This document shows positions 4,989-6,692 of a stretch of DNA of 6,692 nucleotides, piece by piece (position 1 is the stretch's first letter; each line of letters opens with the position of its first letter). The stretch is from assembly GCA_964350605.1 (NCBI GenBank), contig CAYGKP010000143.1, positions 1 to 6,692 on the forward strand, written 5' to 3'. The position numbers and the translations under genes are program-made. The notes below the pieces were generated by a model. The model was not told the origin of the DNA and did no database searches. It was given only the letters and a program-made list of their open reading frames with translations. The stretch is from CAYGKP01 sp964350605 (GTDB taxonomy: Bacteria > Bacteroidota > Bacteroidia > Cytophagales > JAAEPT01).

Positions 4989-6692
4989 GATCGGCCCAGC
5001 CGCTCGATGGCCCAGCGTTGGGTCTGCAAGAGAACCCACACGCGGTGATAGTGCAAATCCGACCCAGCCAAAAATTTGTCACGCACCGCCAGTGCCTGCC
5101 TCTCATCCAACAGTCCGACCCGGCGAACGGCTTCCTCCGACAGGTAATTGTCAATGAGCCCTCGCAGCTTGCCGCGCAGCCAATCCATCAGCGGGACACC
5201 AAAGCCCCATTTGGGCCGATCGACCAGCGATTGAGGGACTTGATCGTACAGCACCTCGCGAAGCAGCCACTTGCTAACCCCAGCCCTGCGTTTGAATTCC
5301 AACGGTAAGAAATGGGCAAACTCCACCAAGCGGTGGTCCAGCAAAGGCACCCGAACCTCCAAACCATAAGCCATTGAGGCACGGTCGACCTTCACGAGCA
5401 GGTCATCGGGTAGGTAGTGGCTGAACTCGAAAAAAGCCTGCTCCTCTTCGGGGGCCAGGCCCACTTCGCGAAACCACCACCCGACCGTCATCGGGACGGT
5501 GGCGGGTTCCTTGAGCAACGCCATTGCTTCGCGCTGGGTGAACAGGTACTGTTCCTGCGAATGGATGTGTTGGCTTCGCGCGTTTCGGGTCGGTGCGTCG
5601 AAGACGCGGGCTGCGCGCTTCATCCGGGGCCGTCCGGTGGCTTTTAGTGTGGTTGCCAGCACTTTGCGGGTTGCCCAATTGGACTGCAACCGTCGCGCCC
5701 AGGCATGGGAATTGTAGCCCAGAAACAATTCGTCGCCGCCGTCGCCTGAGAGGGCAACGGTGACCTGCTGGCGAACTTTCTGGGAAAGTAAGAGGGTCGG
5801 AATTGCCGAAGTGTCGAAGAAAGGTTCGTCGTAGACCTCGATCAGTTTGGCCACTTGGTCGATGGCTTCGCGCTCGCTAAGCACCCACTCCTGATGCTCG
5901 GTGCCCAAGTGCTCGGCAACGGCCCGCGCATGGTCGGCCTCGTTGTACTTCGGATTCTCAAACCCGATGGAAAAGGTTTTGAGTCGTTGATCACCCAATT
6001 GTGCTTGAGCAACGGCCGCAACCGTTGAACTGTCGATGCCGCCAGACAAAAAACAGCCCAAGGGCACATCCGACACCAACCGAAGCGACACGGATTCCGC
6101 CAAAAGTTCGGTCAGTCGTGCTTTGGCCTCCGGCGCAGTGATGCTCTCGTTCCGTTTCGAAGGACTGGCCGACCAATAGGTTTGGCGGCGCAAGTCCGTA
6201 TCGGTTCGAAAGGACAGCCACTGACCGGGCTCCACTTGGCAAATGCCTGCCCACGCACTGTGGGCCGATTCGGTCATTCCCAGGTGAAAATTCTGGGCCA
6301 AGCCCACTGGGTCGTGCTGTTTCGGGCAAGCGGGATGTTCGAGCAGGGCCTTGATCTCCGAGGCGAACAACAACCCCGCGCTCGTCTGGACATAGAACAA
6401 CGGCTTGATGCCCACCCGGTCACGGATCAGGTGGAGCGTCTGGGCCTCTTGATCAAAAATCGCCACCGCGAACATGCCCACCCATCGCTGAATGGCCTGC
6501 ACACCCTCGCGCGCGAACGATTCGAGCACAACCTCAGAGTCTGTTCCTGTTTGGGTCTTGATCCCCAGATCCGCCGCAATCCGTTTGAAGTTGTAGACCT
6601 CCCCATTGAAGACCATTACATAGCGCCCATCGGCAGAGTGCCTCGGCTGATGCCCCGCCGCGGTCGGGGCCGCAATGGATAGGCGGGGGGGC
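4985..6692 (-). CDS. Glutamine-dependent asparagine synthase-like amidotransferase (partial, N-terminus beyond window)
   Basis: The frame is open to the right edge, so the ATG at 6616 is internal and not the start. About 568 residues are visible; AsnB-type proteins have about 600-630, so some 45-50 N-terminal residues with the catalytic Cys2 are missing. The glutaminase part shows RLSI (visible residues 3-6, with the glutamine-binding Arg), AGHQP (12-16), FNGEVYNF (28-35), GTDSE (49-53) and RDRVGIKPLFY (90-100). The synthetase part has the PP-loop SGGIDSS (216-222), the GDGGDELFLGY loop (316-326) and the DDLLVKVDRASMAYGLEVRVPLLDHR region, which binds ATP and substrate. The enzyme uses glutamine ammonia and ATP to amidate a carboxylate via an acyl-adenylate. 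In a glycan locus the substrate may be a uronic acid rather than aspartate; this is inferred from its operon partners. Its TGA (4985-4987) is shared with the next gene's GTG. The first visible residues deviate from consensus and may contain sequencing errors. Confidence 0.95.
   Translation of the reverse strand, partial: PPRLSIAAPTAAGHQPRHSADGRYVMVFNGEVYNFKRIAADLGIKTQTGTDSEVVLESFAREGVQAIQRWVGMFAVAIFDQEAQTLHLIRDRVGIKPLFYVQTSAGLLFASEIKALLEHPACPKQHDPVGLAQNFHLGMTESAHSAWAGICQVEPGQWLSFRTDTDLRRQTYWSASPSKRNESITAPEAKARLTELLAESVSLRLVSDVPLGCFLSGGIDSSTVAAVAQAQLGDQRLKTFSIGFENPKYNEADHARAVAEHLGTEHQEWVLSEREAIDQVAKLIEVYDEPFFDTSAIPTLLLSQKVRQQVTVALSGDGGDELFLGYNSHAWARRLQSNWATRKVLATTLKATGRPRMKRAARVFDAPTRNARSQHIHSQEQYLFTQREAMALLKEPATVPMTVGWWFREVGLAPEEEQAFFEFSHYLPDDLLVKVDRASMAYGLEVRVPLLDHRLVEFAHFLPLEFKRRAGVSKWLLREVLYDQVPQSLVDRPKWGFGVPLMDWLRGKLRGLIDNYLSEEAVRRVGLLDERQALAVRDKFLAGSDLHYHRVWVLLQTQRWAIERLGRS

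Noticed and set aside
4500..5048. Open plus-strand frame of 182 codons
   Set aside because: It is antisense to the glycosyltransferase and the end of the amidotransferase, crosses their junction, and has no recognisable motif.
6182..6682. Open plus-strand frame of 166 codons
   Set aside because: It is antisense to the glutaminase half of the amidotransferase, where the minus-strand reading matches the family well.

Overview
The window looks like part of a cell-surface polysaccharide (exopolysaccharide, capsule or O-antigen type) biosynthesis locus, probably from a Bacteroidota bacterium of moderate to high GC. Three things point there. The Lrp/AsnC regulator at the left edge has a helix-turn-helix wording (TNAQLAKEIGLSPAPTLERV) that I associate with Bacteroidota. 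One glycosyltransferase starts with a YLSYDGMTDPVAQSQVLPY-type N-terminus common in that phylum. None of the four visible starts has a clear Shine-Dalgarno sequence. The taxonomic call is inference from memory of families, not from a search.

Layout from left to right. Positions 1-375 (minus strand): an Lrp/AsnC-type transcriptional regulator, cut by the window edge at its C-terminus. Positions 399-1745 (plus strand): a polytopic membrane protein of 448 residues with no family I can name, divergent from the regulator with only 23 bases between starts. Positions 1742-6692 (minus strand, so transcription runs right to left): four closely packed genes. In transcription order these are a glutamine-dependent asparagine synthase-like amidotransferase (N-terminus beyond the right edge), a GT4-like glycosyltransferase, a class I SAM-dependent methyltransferase and a second GT4-like glycosyltransferase. 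Their junctions are GTGA (4-base overlap), ATGA (4-base overlap) and TGA-TC-ATG (2-base gap), so they are almost certainly one translationally coupled operon. The last gene overlaps the membrane protein tail-to-tail by 4 bases.

Working model: the glycosyltransferases add sugars to a lipid-linked repeat unit at the cytoplasmic face, the amidotransferase and methyltransferase decorate a sugar (for example a uronamide and an O-methyl group), and the membrane protein may act on the lipid-linked product as a polymerase, flippase or GT-C-type enzyme. That last role is speculation from context and topology. There is essentially no non-coding DNA. I see no RNA gene, insertion sequence, CRISPR array, long repeat or convincing terminator. 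The Lrp gene is probably an unrelated neighbour, although its position allows shared control.
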